Shown: one piece after another, positions 19,178 through 28,950 of the stretch
Layout of the letters: each line of letters opens with the position of its first letter
How positions within the stretch are numbered: position 1 is the first letter of the stretch
Source: Geobacteraceae bacterium
GTDB taxonomy: Bacteria > Desulfobacterota > Desulfuromonadia > Geobacterales > Pseudopelobacteraceae
Direction: 5' to 3'
Length of the DNA stretch: 64,000 nucleotides
Assembly: GCA_027404165.1 (NCBI GenBank)
Contig: DAHZCG010000004.1
Span: forward strand, 65,354-129,353
Translations under genes and position numbers: made by a program
Notes under the pieces: model-generated
What the model saw: the letters and a program-made list of their open reading frames with translations, nothing else
Databases searched by the model: none
Told to the model about the DNA's origin: nothing

Positions 19178-20116
19178 TCAGAAAAGCATCAGATGCAATA
19201 TGCCTCGAATCAATATCCCTGCAGCCGCCCCGGCTATTGCCGGCCGGACAACCGATGCAGATCGCGCACCTGCGGAAATCAATACCGCAACCCCGACCAG
19301 ATCGCATGGGTTGGTGAGAAAGCCTGCCATGCGGTTAAGTTCCAAGGTGGTTATGGCACCCTCCTTCAGCAGATTAAGAGTAACCCCCATCATGGCTGTA
19401 CCGCCTGCCAGATATTTGGTGGCCAGTGGCAATACAGCCACAGCCGGGAAACCAATCATTGCAAACAGGGGCGATAATGCGGTCTCTACCAGAGCAATAG
19501 CGCCGGTGCTTTTCAGGACATTTACCAGAAAAATTGCCAGTATCAAAACAGGAATAGCCCCGAGGATAACCTGAACAGCCTCCTGGCCGCCGACAATCAT
19601 CAGGTTGAGGGTTGTACTCTTGCGCTGTTTGTCAGCCGCAACAACAAACGGCTCGACAGAGCAGCCTTCATCTCCCGCCGAGCGGGCAAACAGGTAATAG
19701 GTCAGGGCTGCCGCAATCAGCCCGCCTACAAGCGAGGTCAACATAATAACGCCAAGGTTCAGCCCCACCGCCACCAGGGGAAAAACCACGTTTGCCTGGG
19801 ACATTGTGAAGATCATGGCCAGTGTTGCGGCAATCCGCCGCCTGGAGGTGCCGTCCTTCTCCATGATCGCCAGGGTGGCAAGCGGTGCGGCGAAACTGAC
19901 AAACAGCAGTTGCACGATGGCAAATGCCCCGGCACCGGGAACACCGAATATCCTGAGCACCGGCTGCAACATCCGTGCAATCAGCGCCAGAATGCCTCTC
20001 GCTTCAACGACCTTCATCAACGCCATCATGATTACCAGTACTGGCAGCAGTACATACAGAGCGAGCTCCAGAGCGGTTCTCCCTGACAACATCACAATTT
20101 TGATAAACTCTTCCAA
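19178..20116 (-). CDS. Nucleoside-recognition (Gate) domain membrane protein
   Basis: This is a 312-residue integral membrane protein with about eight hydrophobic helices in two similar halves. Each half carries a Gate-like segment (FVSFAAPLATLAIMEKDG; VLPLATKYLAGGTAMMG). The family contains YjiG/YjiH and the spore-maturation SpmA/B proteins. Transport of nucleosides or another solute is proposed for it, but the substrate here is unknown. The likely start is TTG at 20116 after AAAGG; the nearby ATG is out of frame. It is the last gene of operon B, after a 41-residue ORF and an AT-rich stretch, and may be only loosely linked to the thiolase genes. Confidence 0.8.
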   Translation of the reverse strand: MEEFIKIVMLSGRTALELALYVLLPVLVIMMALMKVVEARGILALIARMLQPVLRIFGVPGAGAFAIVQLLFVSFAAPLATLAIMEKDGTSRRRIAATLAMIFTMSQANVVFPLVAVGLNLGVIMLTSLVGGLIAAALTYYLFARSAGDEGCSVEPFVVAADKQRKSTTLNLMIVGGQEAVQVILGAIPVLILAIFLVNVLKSTGAIALVETALSPLFAMIGFPAVAVLPLATKYLAGGTAMMGVTLNLLKEGAITTLELNRMAGFLTNPCDLVGVAVLISAGARSASVVRPAIAGAAAGILIRGILHLMLF

Positions 20117-20149
20117 GCATCCGACCTTTAAAATATATATAATTATTTT

Positions 20150-20275
20150 TTAATTTTTTGGAATGAAAATCTCGTCAGGATCCAGCAGCTCATGGATAAT
20201 GCGCAACTCGTCCGTAGTTGGGGGAGAGGTCTCCCCTTTAACCCGTGAAATGTCGAGATCAAACTGGCATTGCAT
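20150..20275 (-). CDS. Small ORF, 41 residues, unknown
   Basis: The frame reads MQCQFDLDISRVKGETSPPT and ends DPDEIFIPKN. It is acidic and soluble, with no signal or membrane segment. Its ATG lies 12 bases after, and in the same frame as, the stop of the acyl-CoA dehydrogenase relic, so ribosomes could reinitiate. No good Shine-Dalgarno is visible. The sequence looks coding (well-formed amphipathic DELRIIHELLDP), but I do not know a family for it. It could be a genuine small partner of the lost dehydrogenase or a chance ORF. Confidence 0.35.
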   Translation of the reverse strand: MQCQFDLDISRVKGETSPPTTDELRIIHELLDPDEIFIPKN

Positions 20276-20287
20276 CTGGTGATGTGC

Positions 20288-20617
20288 TTATTGGTTGAGA
20301 TTTCTCAGAATTTCACGTGAGATGATCAAGCGCTGAATCTCATTGGTCCCTTCGTAAATGGCCGTAATACGGGCATCTCGCGCATAGCGTTCCACCGGGA
20401 AATCACGAGTGTAGCCGTACCCTCCCAGCATCTGAATCGCCTTATAGCAGGCCTGATTGGCGGCTTCGGTAGCGAACATTTTGGCCATGGAGGCCTCTTC
20501 AATGAGGAGATCCCCAGGCCAGGACGCCGAAGGCGGCACAGGCCAAAACATACGCCGGGATGACAACGCCATGGCCGATGTTCCAGTAAATGTGACGGAT
20601 AGCTTCCACCAAAACAC
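20288..20617 (-). pseudogene. Deletion-fusion relic: Fe-S oxidoreductase start joined to acyl-CoA dehydrogenase end
   Basis: The 5' part (about 20608-20516) encodes [21 protein letters not shown], nearly the N-terminus of Fe-S oxidoreductase 1. That frame stops shortly after the join. From about 20518 downward another frame encodes the last quarter of an acyl-CoA dehydrogenase: [31 protein letters not shown] and the catalytic-Glu block [20 protein letters not shown] deletion has removed the rest of both genes, so neither product is functional. It proves that a further Fe-S oxidoreductase and a further acyl-CoA dehydrogenase once lay here, in that order. A palindrome TACCTG-N5-CAGGTA lies just upstream (20632-20648). 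Confidence 0.85.
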
Positions 20618-20665
20618 CTCTCATGACGTGATACCTGTATGTCAGGTACTACGTAGGGGTGCTTG

Positions 20666-21805
20666 TTATGCAAGCAGCAGTTTCGAGATAACTACCCGTT
20701 GCACCTCATTGGTACCTTCGTAGATCTCGGTAATCTTTGCATCACGGTACATCCGCTCCACTTCGTAATCGCAGATAAAACCGTAACCGCCGTGAATCTG
20801 GACCGCTTCCTTGGTGACGTAGGTGGCCGCCTCGGAGGCGAGCATCTTGCACATCGCGGATTCCATGGTGTAATTCAGATGAGCATCCTTCATCCAGGCG
20901 GCCTTGTAGGTCATCAGCTTGCTGGTCTCTATTCGGGCATGCATGTCGGCCAGTTTGAACTGGATCGACTGCAGTTCGCTGATGGTCTTGCCGAACTGTT
21001 TGCGCTCTTTTGAATAGGCGAGTGCTCGTTCGAAGGCTCCTTCGGCGATACCGAGGGCCTGTGAGGCGATCCCGATTCTGCCGCCGTTCAGGGTATCCAT
21101 GGCGATCTTGAACCCCTGCCCTTCCTGGCCCAGCAGGTTCGCAGCAGGAATGCGCACGTCGTCGAGGGCAAAGGCGGTGGTATAGGTGCCGCGGATTCCC
21201 ATCTTGTTTTCGTGCTTCAACACCACCACGCCGGGAGATTGCAGGTCTACGATAAAGGCAGAAACGCCCTTGTGCTTGAGTGATTTGTCATGGGTGGCAA
21301 ACAGCACGCCGGTTCCCAGGTAGCCGCCGTTGGTAATGAATATCTTGGAGCCGTTGACGATGTATTCGTCACCCTCTTTTCTGTAACTGGTCGTAATGGC
21401 GCCGGCATCACTCCCTGCATCCGGTTCGGTCAGCAGGATGCAGCCGATTTTTTCTCCGCTGTTCAGGGAGGGAAGCCACTTCATTTTCTGTTCTTCGGTG
21501 CCGAAGGTGTCTATCGGTCCGCTGGCCAGGGAGGTGTGGGCGGAGATCAGTACACCGCTCGAACCACAGGCTTTTGAGACCTCTTCAATGACGATGGCAT
21601 ATGAAAGCATGTCAAGACCGGCGCCGCCATATTCCTCAGGAAGATAGCTGCCAAGAAAACCCATTTCGCCCATCTTTTTGACCAGCGTATCGGGAATCAT
21701 ATGATCTTCATCGATTTTCATGGCGATCGGTTTGATCTCCTTGTTGACGAAGTCCCGTACTGTCTCTTGAAGTACCTTGTGATCCTGGCTTAGTTCGAAA
21801 TTCAT
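20666..21805 (-). CDS. Acyl-CoA dehydrogenase (short-chain/butyryl-CoA type)
   Basis: The 379 residues are the normal length for short-chain enzymes. The order is an N-terminal helical domain, a beta domain with LLTEPDAGSDAGA (flavin and substrate loop), and a C-terminal helical domain with RIGIASQALGIAEGAFERAL, KERKQFGKTI and VQIHGGYGF. The last contains the catalytic-base Glu in ITEIYEGTNEVQR. It oxidises acyl-CoA to 2-enoyl-CoA, passing electrons to ETF. With Hbd and thiolase directly upstream, butyryl-CoA is the likely substrate, but a branched C4/C5 acyl-CoA is possible. It is the intact counterpart of the relic 49 bases downstream. Confidence 0.95.
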   Translation of the reverse strand: MNFELSQDHKVLQETVRDFVNKEIKPIAMKIDEDHMIPDTLVKKMGEMGFLGSYLPEEYGGAGLDMLSYAIVIEEVSKACGSSGVLISAHTSLASGPIDTFGTEEQKMKWLPSLNSGEKIGCILLTEPDAGSDAGAITTSYRKEGDEYIVNGSKIFITNGGYLGTGVLFATHDKSLKHKGVSAFIVDLQSPGVVVLKHENKMGIRGTYTTAFALDDVRIPAANLLGQEGQGFKIAMDTLNGGRIGIASQALGIAEGAFERALAYSKERKQFGKTISELQSIQFKLADMHARIETSKLMTYKAAWMKDAHLNYTMESAMCKMLASEAATYVTKEAVQIHGGYGFICDYEVERMYRDAKITEIYEGTNEVQRVVISKLLLA

Positions 21806-21944
21806 GATTTACCTCTCTGTAATGAAATTTATTTACCATTGAATTTTGCCGGACGCATTTCGATACGCATCTCCCACTCCTCACTGGTCACCAGTTGCAG
21901 GCAGAGAAGACAACCATCTTCCTTCGTCAGGCACGCACTGTTTT

Positions 21945-22790
21945 CTAATAGATGTAAAAGCCGCGTCCCGATTTGCGCCCCAGATGTCCGGCATTGACCA
22001 TCTTGACGAGCAGCGGGCAGGGACGATACTTGGGATCCTTGAAGCCGTCATACAGGACATTTGCGATCGCCAGCACGGTGTCGAGTCCAATAAAGTCCGC
22101 CAGAGTCAGCGGCCCCATCGGCTGATTGGTGCCGAGTTTCATCCCCTTGTCGATATCTTCGGCGGTGGCGATCCCTTCATAGAGGGCAAAGGCCGCCTCG
22201 TTGATCATCGGGATGAGGATGCGATTGACGATAAAGCCGGGGTAATCCTGAGACACCGCCATCTCTTTTTCGAGTTTAGCGACCAGTGCGGAGGTCAGAA
22301 TGAAGGTTTCATCGCTGGTGGCATGCCCCCGTATTATCTCGACCAGTTTCATGATCGGCACCGGATTCATGAAGTGCATGCCGATGACCTTATCGGGACG
22401 ACCGGTAACCGAGGCGATCTTGGTTATCGGAATTGACGACGTATTTGAGGCGAGGATGGCGCCGGCTTTTACGATACCATCAAGCGTGCGGAAGATCTCA
22501 AGCTTGAGCGGTTCATGCTCGGTAACCGCTTCGACGGCAAAGTCGACATCCGCCAGGTCGTTCATATCCTGAGTTGTTACGATCCGCCCGAGCGTTTCAG
22601 CCACCAGAGCCTCCGGAATCGCCCCTTTTTTCGCCTGCCGCTCCAGATTCTGCTGTATAGTGGCAAGTGCCTTGTCCAATTGAGCCTGGGCAATATCGAA
22701 CAGAACCACCTGATAACCGTACTGCGCGAAGACATGGGCGATACCGTTGCCCATCTGCCCTGCTCCGAGAACCCCGATTGTTGTAATCAT
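21945..22790 (-). CDS. hbd: 3-hydroxybutyryl-CoA dehydrogenase
   Basis: The preferred start, ATG at 22790, lies after GGGAGG and gives 281 residues. The longer frame would begin inside the preceding thiolase gene. ITTIGVLGAGQMGNGIAHV is the NAD-binding Rossmann loop, FDIAQ the adenosine-ribose acidic residue region, and SNTSSIPITKIA and GMHFMNPVPIMKLVEIIRG contain the catalytic Ser/His/Asn residues. The C-terminal domain (LADFIGLDTVLAI, GRKSGRGFYIY) gives the dimer. It oxidises 3-hydroxyacyl-CoA to 3-ketoacyl-CoA with NAD, feeding the thiolase. Confidence 0.95.
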   Translation of the reverse strand: MITTIGVLGAGQMGNGIAHVFAQYGYQVVLFDIAQAQLDKALATIQQNLERQAKKGAIPEALVAETLGRIVTTQDMNDLADVDFAVEAVTEHEPLKLEIFRTLDGIVKAGAILASNTSSIPITKIASVTGRPDKVIGMHFMNPVPIMKLVEIIRGHATSDETFILTSALVAKLEKEMAVSQDYPGFIVNRILIPMINEAAFALYEGIATAEDIDKGMKLGTNQPMGPLTLADFIGLDTVLAIANVLYDGFKDPKYRPCPLLVKMVNAGHLGRKSGRGFYIY

Positions 22791-22800
22791 CCCTGCCTCC

Positions 22801-23979
22801 CTAAACTCGTTCAAAGATTACCGCCACGGCTTCACCGCCACCGATGCAGAGTGTGGCAAGGCCGTAGCGTAAATTACGTTTATGCAGCTCGCGTATCACC
22901 GTCAAGGCCAGACGGGCGCCGCTGGCACCGATCGGATGGCCGATGGCGCAGGCGCCGCCATTGACGTTGACCTTGGCGAGGTCGAGTTTCAGCTCTTTGA
23001 TCGCGATCAGTGTGACCGAAGCAAATGCTTCGTTGATCTCGAACAGGTCGATGTCTTCAATGTTCAGGCCGGCCCTGGCGCACACCGCCTGAATGGCCGA
23101 AACCGGGGCTTCGGGAAAATAATCCGGATGGAGACTGCTGGTGGCTGAAGCGACAATGCGGGCTGTTGCGGTAAGATTATGTTTTTTCATCGCGGCGGCA
23201 CCGGCCAGCAGCAGCAGTGCGGCACCGTCATTAATGGAGGAGGCGTTGCCGGCCGTGATGCTGCCGTCTTTCTTGAAAACCGGCTTGAGTGTGGTGATTT
23301 TTTCGACATCACCCTTGAACGGTTCTTCGTCGTCAGAAACAACCGTATCAACACCGCGAATACTCTTGACCACCGGGACTATTTCGTCTTTGAAGATCCC
23401 GTCCCTTACCGCCGCCTGTGCCAGTCGATACGAACGGATGGCCAGGTCATCCTGAACTTCACGGCTCAGTGAGTTGCGCTCAACACTGGCCTCGCCGATG
23501 TCACCCATATGCCTGCCGGTGTACGGGTCCTGAAGGCCGTCATGGATCATCAGGTCGAAGATTTCACCATCCCCCATGCGAAAGCCGGTGCGGGCTTTTT
23601 TAAGGAAATAGGGCGCCAGGGACATGTTTTCCATGCCGCCGGCCAGTACCGTAGCGGCGTTGCCAAGCTGTATCGAGTCACTTCCGAGCATTATGGCCTT
23701 AAGGCCGCTGCCGCAGACTTTGTTGATCGTCAGGGCGGGGATCCTATCCGGTAAACCGGCAAAGCGCATCGCCTGGCGCGCCGGCGCCTGGCCACAGCCG
23801 CCGCTCAATACCTGCCCCAGGATCACCTCGCCTACCGCCTCCGCCGGCAGAGTATTCCGGTTCAGGAGTCCTGTTATTACCGTGGCGGCCAACCGGGGGG
23901 CGGCAATATCCGCCAGCACTCCGCCAAATGAGCCGAACGGCGTCCTCATACCATCTATAACATACACTTCTTCTTTCAT
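22801..23979 (-). CDS. Acetyl-CoA C-acetyltransferase (thiolase)
   Basis: ATG at 23979 follows GGAGG by seven bases and gives 392 residues, the family length. The longer frame runs into the promoter and is rejected. The active-site nucleophile Cys lies in INKVCGSGLKAIMLG, the second pair is His in GHPIGASGAR and Cys in LCIGGGEAVAV, and INEAFA is present. It cleaves acetoacetyl-CoA (or a longer ketoacyl-CoA) to acetyl-CoA units. It is the first gene of operon B, under a TTGACA/TATGGT promoter carrying the shared motif. Confidence 0.95.
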   Translation of the reverse strand: MKEEVYVIDGMRTPFGSFGGVLADIAAPRLAATVITGLLNRNTLPAEAVGEVILGQVLSGGCGQAPARQAMRFAGLPDRIPALTINKVCGSGLKAIMLGSDSIQLGNAATVLAGGMENMSLAPYFLKKARTGFRMGDGEIFDLMIHDGLQDPYTGRHMGDIGEASVERNSLSREVQDDLAIRSYRLAQAAVRDGIFKDEIVPVVKSIRGVDTVVSDDEEPFKGDVEKITTLKPVFKKDGSITAGNASSINDGAALLLLAGAAAMKKHNLTATARIVASATSSLHPDYFPEAPVSAIQAVCARAGLNIEDIDLFEINEAFASVTLIAIKELKLDLAKVNVNGGACAIGHPIGASGARLALTVIRELHKRNLRYGLATLCIGGGEAVAVIFERV

Positions 23980-24012
23980 ATTTACGCCTCCGAGGCTGTC
24001 TTGATATGACAA

Positions 24013-24041
24013 ACCATACATCCACTTTACGTTCATGTCAA
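24013..24041 (-). promoter_or_regulatory. Operon B promoter with LiuR/MerR-like site 2
   Basis: On the minus strand, -35 TTGACA (24041-24036), a 17-bp spacer and -10 TATGGT (24018-24013). The motif TTTACGTTCATGTCAA (plus strand 24026-24041) overlaps the -35, in the same geometry as site 1. The expected start of transcription, near 24006, leaves a leader of about 27 bases before the thiolase ATG. Confidence 0.65.
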
Positions 24042-24195
24042 TGCCATTTATAACACAATTCTATAGCTTTGTTTTAGTAAAGCAACAGTGGTGTGATTGC
24101 CATAAACACGTCGTATAGAATCGGGAACCAGCCGGTACGGCAAAACATAATCGGCACTGCCGGTTAGGGCAGCGACCCCTGGAACTTTTAAGCGC

Positions 24196-27100
24196 TTACA
24201 TGTTTCTCCGGTAACGACCACCCACCTCAAACAGCGCCTGGGTAATTTGACCGAGCGAGGCATATTTAACCGTTTCCATCATCTCGGCAAAGACGTTATC
24301 ACCGGCGATGGTTACCGCCTTCAGACGCTCCAGCGCCTCTGGCGCTTTTTCACGATGCTTTGCGTGGAACGCCCGCAGATTAGCTATCTGCTGTTCTTTC
24401 TCTTCAATAGTTGCGCGGGCAAGTTCGCCCGGAATGTTATAGCCTTCTTCATCCGCATGGGGGCTTACGAAGGTGTTCACGCCTATAATCGGCAGTTCAC
24501 CGTTATGTTTCTTGTGCTCGTACAGCATCGATTCGTCCTGAATCTTGCTGCGCTGATACTGGGTTTCCATCGCCCCCAGTACGCCGCCGCGATGATCAAT
24601 ACGCTCGAACTCCACCATGACTGCCTCTTCGACCAGATCGGTCAGCTCTTCAATGATAAACGATCCCTGGATCGAATTCTCATTCTTAACCAGGCCGAAT
24701 TCCTTGGTGATAATCATCTGGATCGCCATGGCGCGCCGCACCGACTCTTCCGTCGGAGTGGTAACCGCCTCGTCGTAGGCGTTGGTGTGCAGCGAGTTGC
24801 AGTTGTCATAAATGGCAACCAGCGCCTGCAATGTGGTGCGGATGTCGTTGAACGCCATCTCCTGGGCATGCAGTGAACGTCCCGAAGTCTGGATATGATA
24901 CTTCAGTTTTTGGCTCCGCTCGTTGGCGCCGTATTTATCCCGCATCGTCACAGCCCAGATCCGCCTTGCCACCCTGCCGATGACCGAATATTCAGGATCA
25001 AGGCCGTTACTGAAGAAGAAAGAGAGGTTTGGAGCCAGTTCATCAATATGCATGCCCCGTGACAGGTAATATTCCACATAGGTAAACCCGTTTGACATGG
25101 TCAGGGCCAGCTGGGTAATCGGGTTGGCACCGGCCTCGGCGATATGATAGCCGCTGATTGAAACGGAGTAATAGTTGCGCACCTTGTTATCAATGAAATA
25201 CTGCTGGAGATCTCCCATCATCTTCAAGGACGAATCAATCGAGAACAGACAGGTATTCTGTCCCTGGTCTTCCTTGAGAATATCGGCCTGTACGGTCCCC
25301 CTGATGTTTTGCAGGGTATCGGCCTTGATCTTCCGATATTCATTGTCATCCGGCTTGCGCCCCTGTTGTGTGACAAAGGATTCAACCTGCTGATCAATGG
25401 CGACATTGAAAAACATGGCCAGCATCGCCGGTGCCGGGCCGTTGATGGTCATGGAGACACTGGTAGAGGGAGCGCAGAGATCAAAACCGGCAAAAAGTTT
25501 TTTCAGGTCCTCAACAGTACAGATTGAGACACCGCTTTCGCCCACCTTGCCATAGATGTCCGGCGGATAGTCGGGATCGGCGCCGTAGAGGGTGACGCTG
25601 TCAAATGCGGTAGACAACCGCTTGGCACCGTCATCCTGGCAGAGATAGTGAAAACGCCTGTTGGTCCGTTCCGGGCTCCCTTCTCCGGCAAACTGGCGCT
25701 TAGGGTCTTCCTCGGCCCGTTTGAACGGAAATACACCGGCGGTATACGGGAAATATCCCGGCAGATTCTCCCGCATGATCCAACTGAGGATGTCGCCCCA
25801 ATCATTGAAATCGGGGGTACAAACCCTGGGGATCCGGGTACCGGACAGCGTGGTGCTGTACAGTTCGGTCCGGATTTCCTTGTCACGTACCGTGGTGACC
25901 AGCGCCTCCTGGCGGTAGGACCGCTTGAGCTCTTCCCAGCACCCCAACAGGTGCCGTGGTTCTTCATGGAGCTTTTGATCACAGGCCCGGATCAGACGCG
26001 CCACCTCCGTCGCCGCTTCCGAACCTTCTTCCAGCATCGCGACTGTTGCCTTCAACTGATAGAGCGACCTGGCTACCGTGCTCTGCTGGTCAACTGTCTT
26101 GCGGTAGCAACGCACGGTTTGTACTATCTCTCCCAGATAATGAATCCGGTCCACCGGGATGATCGTTTTCGCCAGGCTGTCACGTTCATCGATTTTCAGC
26201 TGTGACTCCCAGCCGAGCCCCTTCTTCTCGTTAAGTTTTCCGAGCAGGGCCAGATACAGCACCGACATGCCGGGATCATTAAACTGGGATGCGATGGTCC
26301 CATAGACCGGGACCTGATCATCCGGCACGTCAAACAGTACCCGATTGCGACGGTACTGCTTCTTGACATTTCTGAGAGCGTCCTCTGATCCTTTCCGATC
26401 AAACTTGTTGATCGCAACCAGATCAGCAAAATCAAGCATATCAATCTTTTCAAGCTGCGTGGGGGCACCGAATTCGGAGGTCATCACATAGAGGGAAAGA
26501 TCGCAGATCGGCACCACCGAAGCGTCACCCTGACCGATACCGGAAGTTTCGACAATAATCAGGTCAAAACCGGATGCCCGCACCACATCGAGCGCATCCT
26601 TTATTGCTGCAGACAGCTCGGAATGGGAATCCCGCGTGGCCAGGGAACGCATGTAGACCCGCTTTCCCGCGATGGAGTTCATCCTGATCCGGTCACCCAG
26701 CAGCGCGCCACCAGTTCTCTGACGTGACGGATCTACGGCAAGGATGGCAACACTCTTGTCGGGAAAATCACGCATGAAACGGAGCACCAGTTCATCGCAG
26801 AGGGAACTTTTACCGGCGCCACCGGTTCCGGTGACCCCCAGGACCGGCACCGGAGCAGCCATTTCCTGCACGTGCTCACGAAACCTGCCGTATCCTTCGG
26901 TGCCGCAACAGTTCACTGAATGCTCGGCCAGGGTAATGATCGTGTTAATGGCGCGGATATCCTGGGACCGCAACTTCTTCAGCTCCTCATCCGGGTCTCG
27001 CACCAGGTTGTAATCGCACTGTTCGAGCATCAGGTTGATCATACCCTGCAGCCCCATACGGCGGCCGTCTTCCGGGGAAAATATTTTAGCAATCCCGTAC

Positions 27101-27447
27101 TCTTCAATTTCCTTGATCTCTTCAGGGATGATCACACCGCCACCACCGCCAAAGACCTTGATATGACCGGCCCCACGTTCCCGCAGCAGATCCATGGTGT
27201 ATTTGAAGAAGGCAACATGCCCCCCCTGATAACTGCTGATGCTGACGCCGTGGGCATCTTCCTGGATAGCAGCGGTGACAATCTCATCAACAGAGCGATT
27301 ATGCCCCAGATGAATGACCTCTGCCCCGGAGGCCTGAAGAATCCTGCGAATTATATTTATGGAAACATCGTGACCGTCAAACAGGCTGGTGGCGGTCACA
27401 AAACGTATTTTATGCTTTGGTTTATATAGTTCGATGGTTTCTTGCAT
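24196..27447 (-). CDS. icmF: Fused isobutyryl-CoA mutase IcmF (B12 domain, G-protein chaperone, mutase barrel)
   Basis: The protein has 1083 residues from ATG 27447 (after GAGGAG). Its three modules run in the IcmF order. The first is an N-terminal cobalamin-binding domain with the base-off His26 in [10 protein letters not shown]. The second is a MeaI-like G-protein with Walker [13 protein letters not shown] (204-215), [16 protein letters not shown] and NKFD. The third is the substrate-binding TIM barrel with [12 protein letters not shown] and [16 protein letters not shown]. This architecture separates it from plain methylmalonyl-CoA mutase. It interconverts isobutyryl-CoA and n-butyryl-CoA (some relatives pivalyl- or isovaleryl-CoA), with GTPase-gated cofactor repair. 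It is encoded next to the C4 oxidation genes. The exact substrate preference is not readable here. Confidence 0.95.
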   Translation of the reverse strand: MQETIELYKPKHKIRFVTATSLFDGHDVSINIIRRILQASGAEVIHLGHNRSVDEIVTAAIQEDAHGVSISSYQGGHVAFFKYTMDLLRERGAGHIKVFGGGGGVIIPEEIKEIEEYGIAKIFSPEDGRRMGLQGMINLMLEQCDYNLVRDPDEELKKLRSQDIRAINTIITLAEHSVNCCGTEGYGRFREHVQEMAAPVPVLGVTGTGGAGKSSLCDELVLRFMRDFPDKSVAILAVDPSRQRTGGALLGDRIRMNSIAGKRVYMRSLATRDSHSELSAAIKDALDVVRASGFDLIIVETSGIGQGDASVVPICDLSLYVMTSEFGAPTQLEKIDMLDFADLVAINKFDRKGSEDALRNVKKQYRRNRVLFDVPDDQVPVYGTIASQFNDPGMSVLYLALLGKLNEKKGLGWESQLKIDERDSLAKTIIPVDRIHYLGEIVQTVRCYRKTVDQQSTVARSLYQLKATVAMLEEGSEAATEVARLIRACDQKLHEEPRHLLGCWEELKRSYRQEALVTTVRDKEIRTELYSTTLSGTRIPRVCTPDFNDWGDILSWIMRENLPGYFPYTAGVFPFKRAEEDPKRQFAGEGSPERTNRRFHYLCQDDGAKRLSTAFDSVTLYGADPDYPPDIYGKVGESGVSICTVEDLKKLFAGFDLCAPSTSVSMTINGPAPAMLAMFFNVAIDQQVESFVTQQGRKPDDNEYRKIKADTLQNIRGTVQADILKEDQGQNTCLFSIDSSLKMMGDLQQYFIDNKVRNYYSVSISGYHIAEAGANPITQLALTMSNGFTYVEYYLSRGMHIDELAPNLSFFFSNGLDPEYSVIGRVARRIWAVTMRDKYGANERSQKLKYHIQTSGRSLHAQEMAFNDIRTTLQALVAIYDNCNSLHTNAYDEAVTTPTEESVRRAMAIQMIITKEFGLVKNENSIQGSFIIEELTDLVEEAVMVEFERIDHRGGVLGAMETQYQRSKIQDESMLYEHKKHNGELPIIGVNTFVSPHADEEGYNIPGELARATIEEKEQQIANLRAFHAKHREKAPEALERLKAVTIAGDNVFAEMMETVKYASLGQITQALFEVGGRYRRNM

Positions 27448-27469
27448 GGGTATCTCCTCTCCCGTTGAG

Positions 27470-28015
27470 TTATTCCTGCAGCGTAAACTCCCAGGCACAC
27501 CAGTACTCTTCAGGATGGGGGTCAGGTGGGCAGGCGATGCAACGGGTGGAAATACGTGGATCTATGGCCCTGGCAAACTCGCCATATTCGACGATCCCTA
27601 CCGTCTTGCAGGGGTGATCCGCCAACCCTTTGCGTTTGCGGGCTGATTGAACCCGGCAGTCAAGCATCTTAAAAACCACCCGTGTAGCGGTCACCTCACA
27701 ACTCTCCTGCAGGTTCAAACGGGCATAGAATCGATGCTTAAGACATTCAACCAGGGCCGGAATCCCGCCGCCAGGTTTCATTCCCAGCCGATCCATGATC
27801 CGCTTCGCTTCAATAGCCGTGAAGTAACGCCATGCCTCTATATCGGCATCCACCGCCACATCAATGCCATAACGCTTCTCAATCGCCTGAAACCAGAGCC
27901 CGTCGTGGGCCAGCCAGTTTTTGGCGTCATCGACAATAATCTTGACCAGTTCTTCCTTGCTCAGGTTGTACAGCAGGCTGATGCCTTCTTCGCCGGCACG
28001 TTCCACATTTGACAT
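27470..28015 (-). CDS. Cys-rich DUF6125-like protein upstream of icmF
   Basis: This soluble protein of 181 residues has seven Cys, mostly in the C-terminal half ([29 protein letters not shown]). An N-terminal helical part ([22 protein letters not shown]) is followed by a region that looks able to hold a metal or Fe-S cluster. The pattern fits the DUF6125 / ATC-hydrolase-like family as I remember it, but the function is unknown. It is the first gene of operon C and ends 22 bases before the icmF ATG, so it may serve the mutase (cofactor or thioester handling). The ATG follows GAGGAG. Confidence 0.75.
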   Translation of the reverse strand: MSNVERAGEEGISLLYNLSKEELVKIIVDDAKNWLAHDGLWFQAIEKRYGIDVAVDADIEAWRYFTAIEAKRIMDRLGMKPGGGIPALVECLKHRFYARLNLQESCEVTATRVVFKMLDCRVQSARKRKGLADHPCKTVGIVEYGEFARAIDPRISTRCIACPPDPHPEEYWCAWEFTLQE

Positions 28016-28103
28016 GATTTGATCTCCTCTTAATGCGCAGCGTATACGGGAGGTGAGGCAAATACCGCTCGCGCAGGTCGATATACAGGAAAGGTATATA
28101 ACG

Positions 28104-28119
28104 TTTACGCATAAGTCAA
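28104..28119 (-). promoter_or_regulatory. LiuR/MerR-like site 4, operon C
   Basis: TTTACGCATAAGTCAA on the plus strand. Read toward the DUF6125-icmF operon it supplies a -35 TTGACT, with TACCTT 17 bp downstream (28096-28091) as a weak -10. It matches the consensus of the other sites at most positions. Confidence 0.5.
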
Positions 28120-28262
28120 TGCAAAATTTAACTCAGTTATTTTATCACGACAAATCAGTCTAACAATATTATATAACTAGCTAATAACACAACTATTATT
28201 TAATATAACATAGTTATTGATTATCAGGGACGCAACTAACTTAATTTTTATGTAGCATTTAA

Positions 28263-28278
28263 TTCACGTCAACGTCAT
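28263..28278 (+). promoter_or_regulatory. LiuR/MerR-like site 5, merR1 upstream
   Basis: TTCACGTCAACGTCAT lies 56 bases before the merR1 ATG. It keeps the two ACG/CGT half-site cores of the shared motif and is the copy closest to published LiuR-type sites as I recall them. It could provide autoregulation. Confidence 0.45.
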
Positions 28279-28333
28279 AATAAGTCATTGCGTCTATGCT
28301 GCAGCACAACGATGATACATCTGCGAGGACTTT

Positions 28334-28744
28334 ATGAACGATTCAACAATAGAATCTGATGATATTATGACCATAGGCGAGCTGTGCAATGAATTGGGAA
28401 TTTCTACCCGGACTTTGCGCTACTGGGAAGAAGAGGGAATTATAGAATCTGTTGAACGGCTCGACCGTGGCAACCGTGGCTACGACTCGTACATGGTGCG
28501 CAGGATCAAATTCATCCTGAAGTTGAAGGATTTGGGCCTTACTATCAAAGAGCTCCAGAATCTCTACAGGGTCTACGGTGATGCAAAGAAAACTGACCAG
28601 TTAATTCCGGAGCTTATCAACATTCTTGATGTGCATATTGATCTGATTGATGACAAGGTCGCGAAACTCTCTTCCTTGCGCAAGGAAATAGTTGAGTATC
28701 GACAGAGAATGTCAACAAAATTGCGTGAATCAACCGGATGTTGA
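28334..28744 (+). CDS. MerR-family regulator 1 (LiuR-like candidate)
   Basis: This DNA-binding regulator has 136 residues. The winged helix-turn-helix occupies about residues 12-80 (TIGELCNELGISTRTLRYWEEEGII, then RRIKFILKLKDLGLTIKEL), and the antiparallel coiled-coil dimerisation helix follows (LINILDVHIDLIDDKVAKLSSL). There is no Cys-rich metal loop, so it is not a metal sensor. The short C-terminus resembles MerR regulators of acyl-CoA and branched-chain amino-acid degradation. It is divergent from operon C with motif copies on both sides, which makes it a prime candidate for the regulon controller. GAGGAC precedes the ATG. Confidence 0.9.
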   Translation: MNDSTIESDDIMTIGELCNELGISTRTLRYWEEEGIIESVERLDRGNRGYDSYMVRRIKFILKLKDLGLTIKELQNLYRVYGDAKKTDQLIPELINILDVHIDLIDDKVAKLSSLRKEIVEYRQRMSTKLRESTGC

Positions 28745-28950
28745 GGAGTGCCAGACGCTGCCAATTTCGGGTAACCCTGCCCCCCTGCGGATTCTGCACC
28801 AAGCCCCCCCATCAACCCTGAATTCCAATCCTTCCTCAAGCGCTTTTATGAAGTTTTCAGTTTATTTCCATCCAGCTGTTGTTTGCGCCCCCTGCAGTCT
28901 CGTTTTTTCCTTCATACAACGGCACAGTGAAAATAGTTGCCCAATTATTC

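Larger units (their letters stand above)
28016..28333. other. AT-rich divergent control region between operon C and merR1
   Basis: This 318-bp region has no ORF of note. It is strongly AT-rich, with several near-repeats of TAACT/AGTTA and ATAACNNAACTATTA. It carries two copies of the shared motif, one beside each gene (28104-28119 and 28263-28278), so divergent control by the neighbouring MerR protein is likely. Confidence 0.6.
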
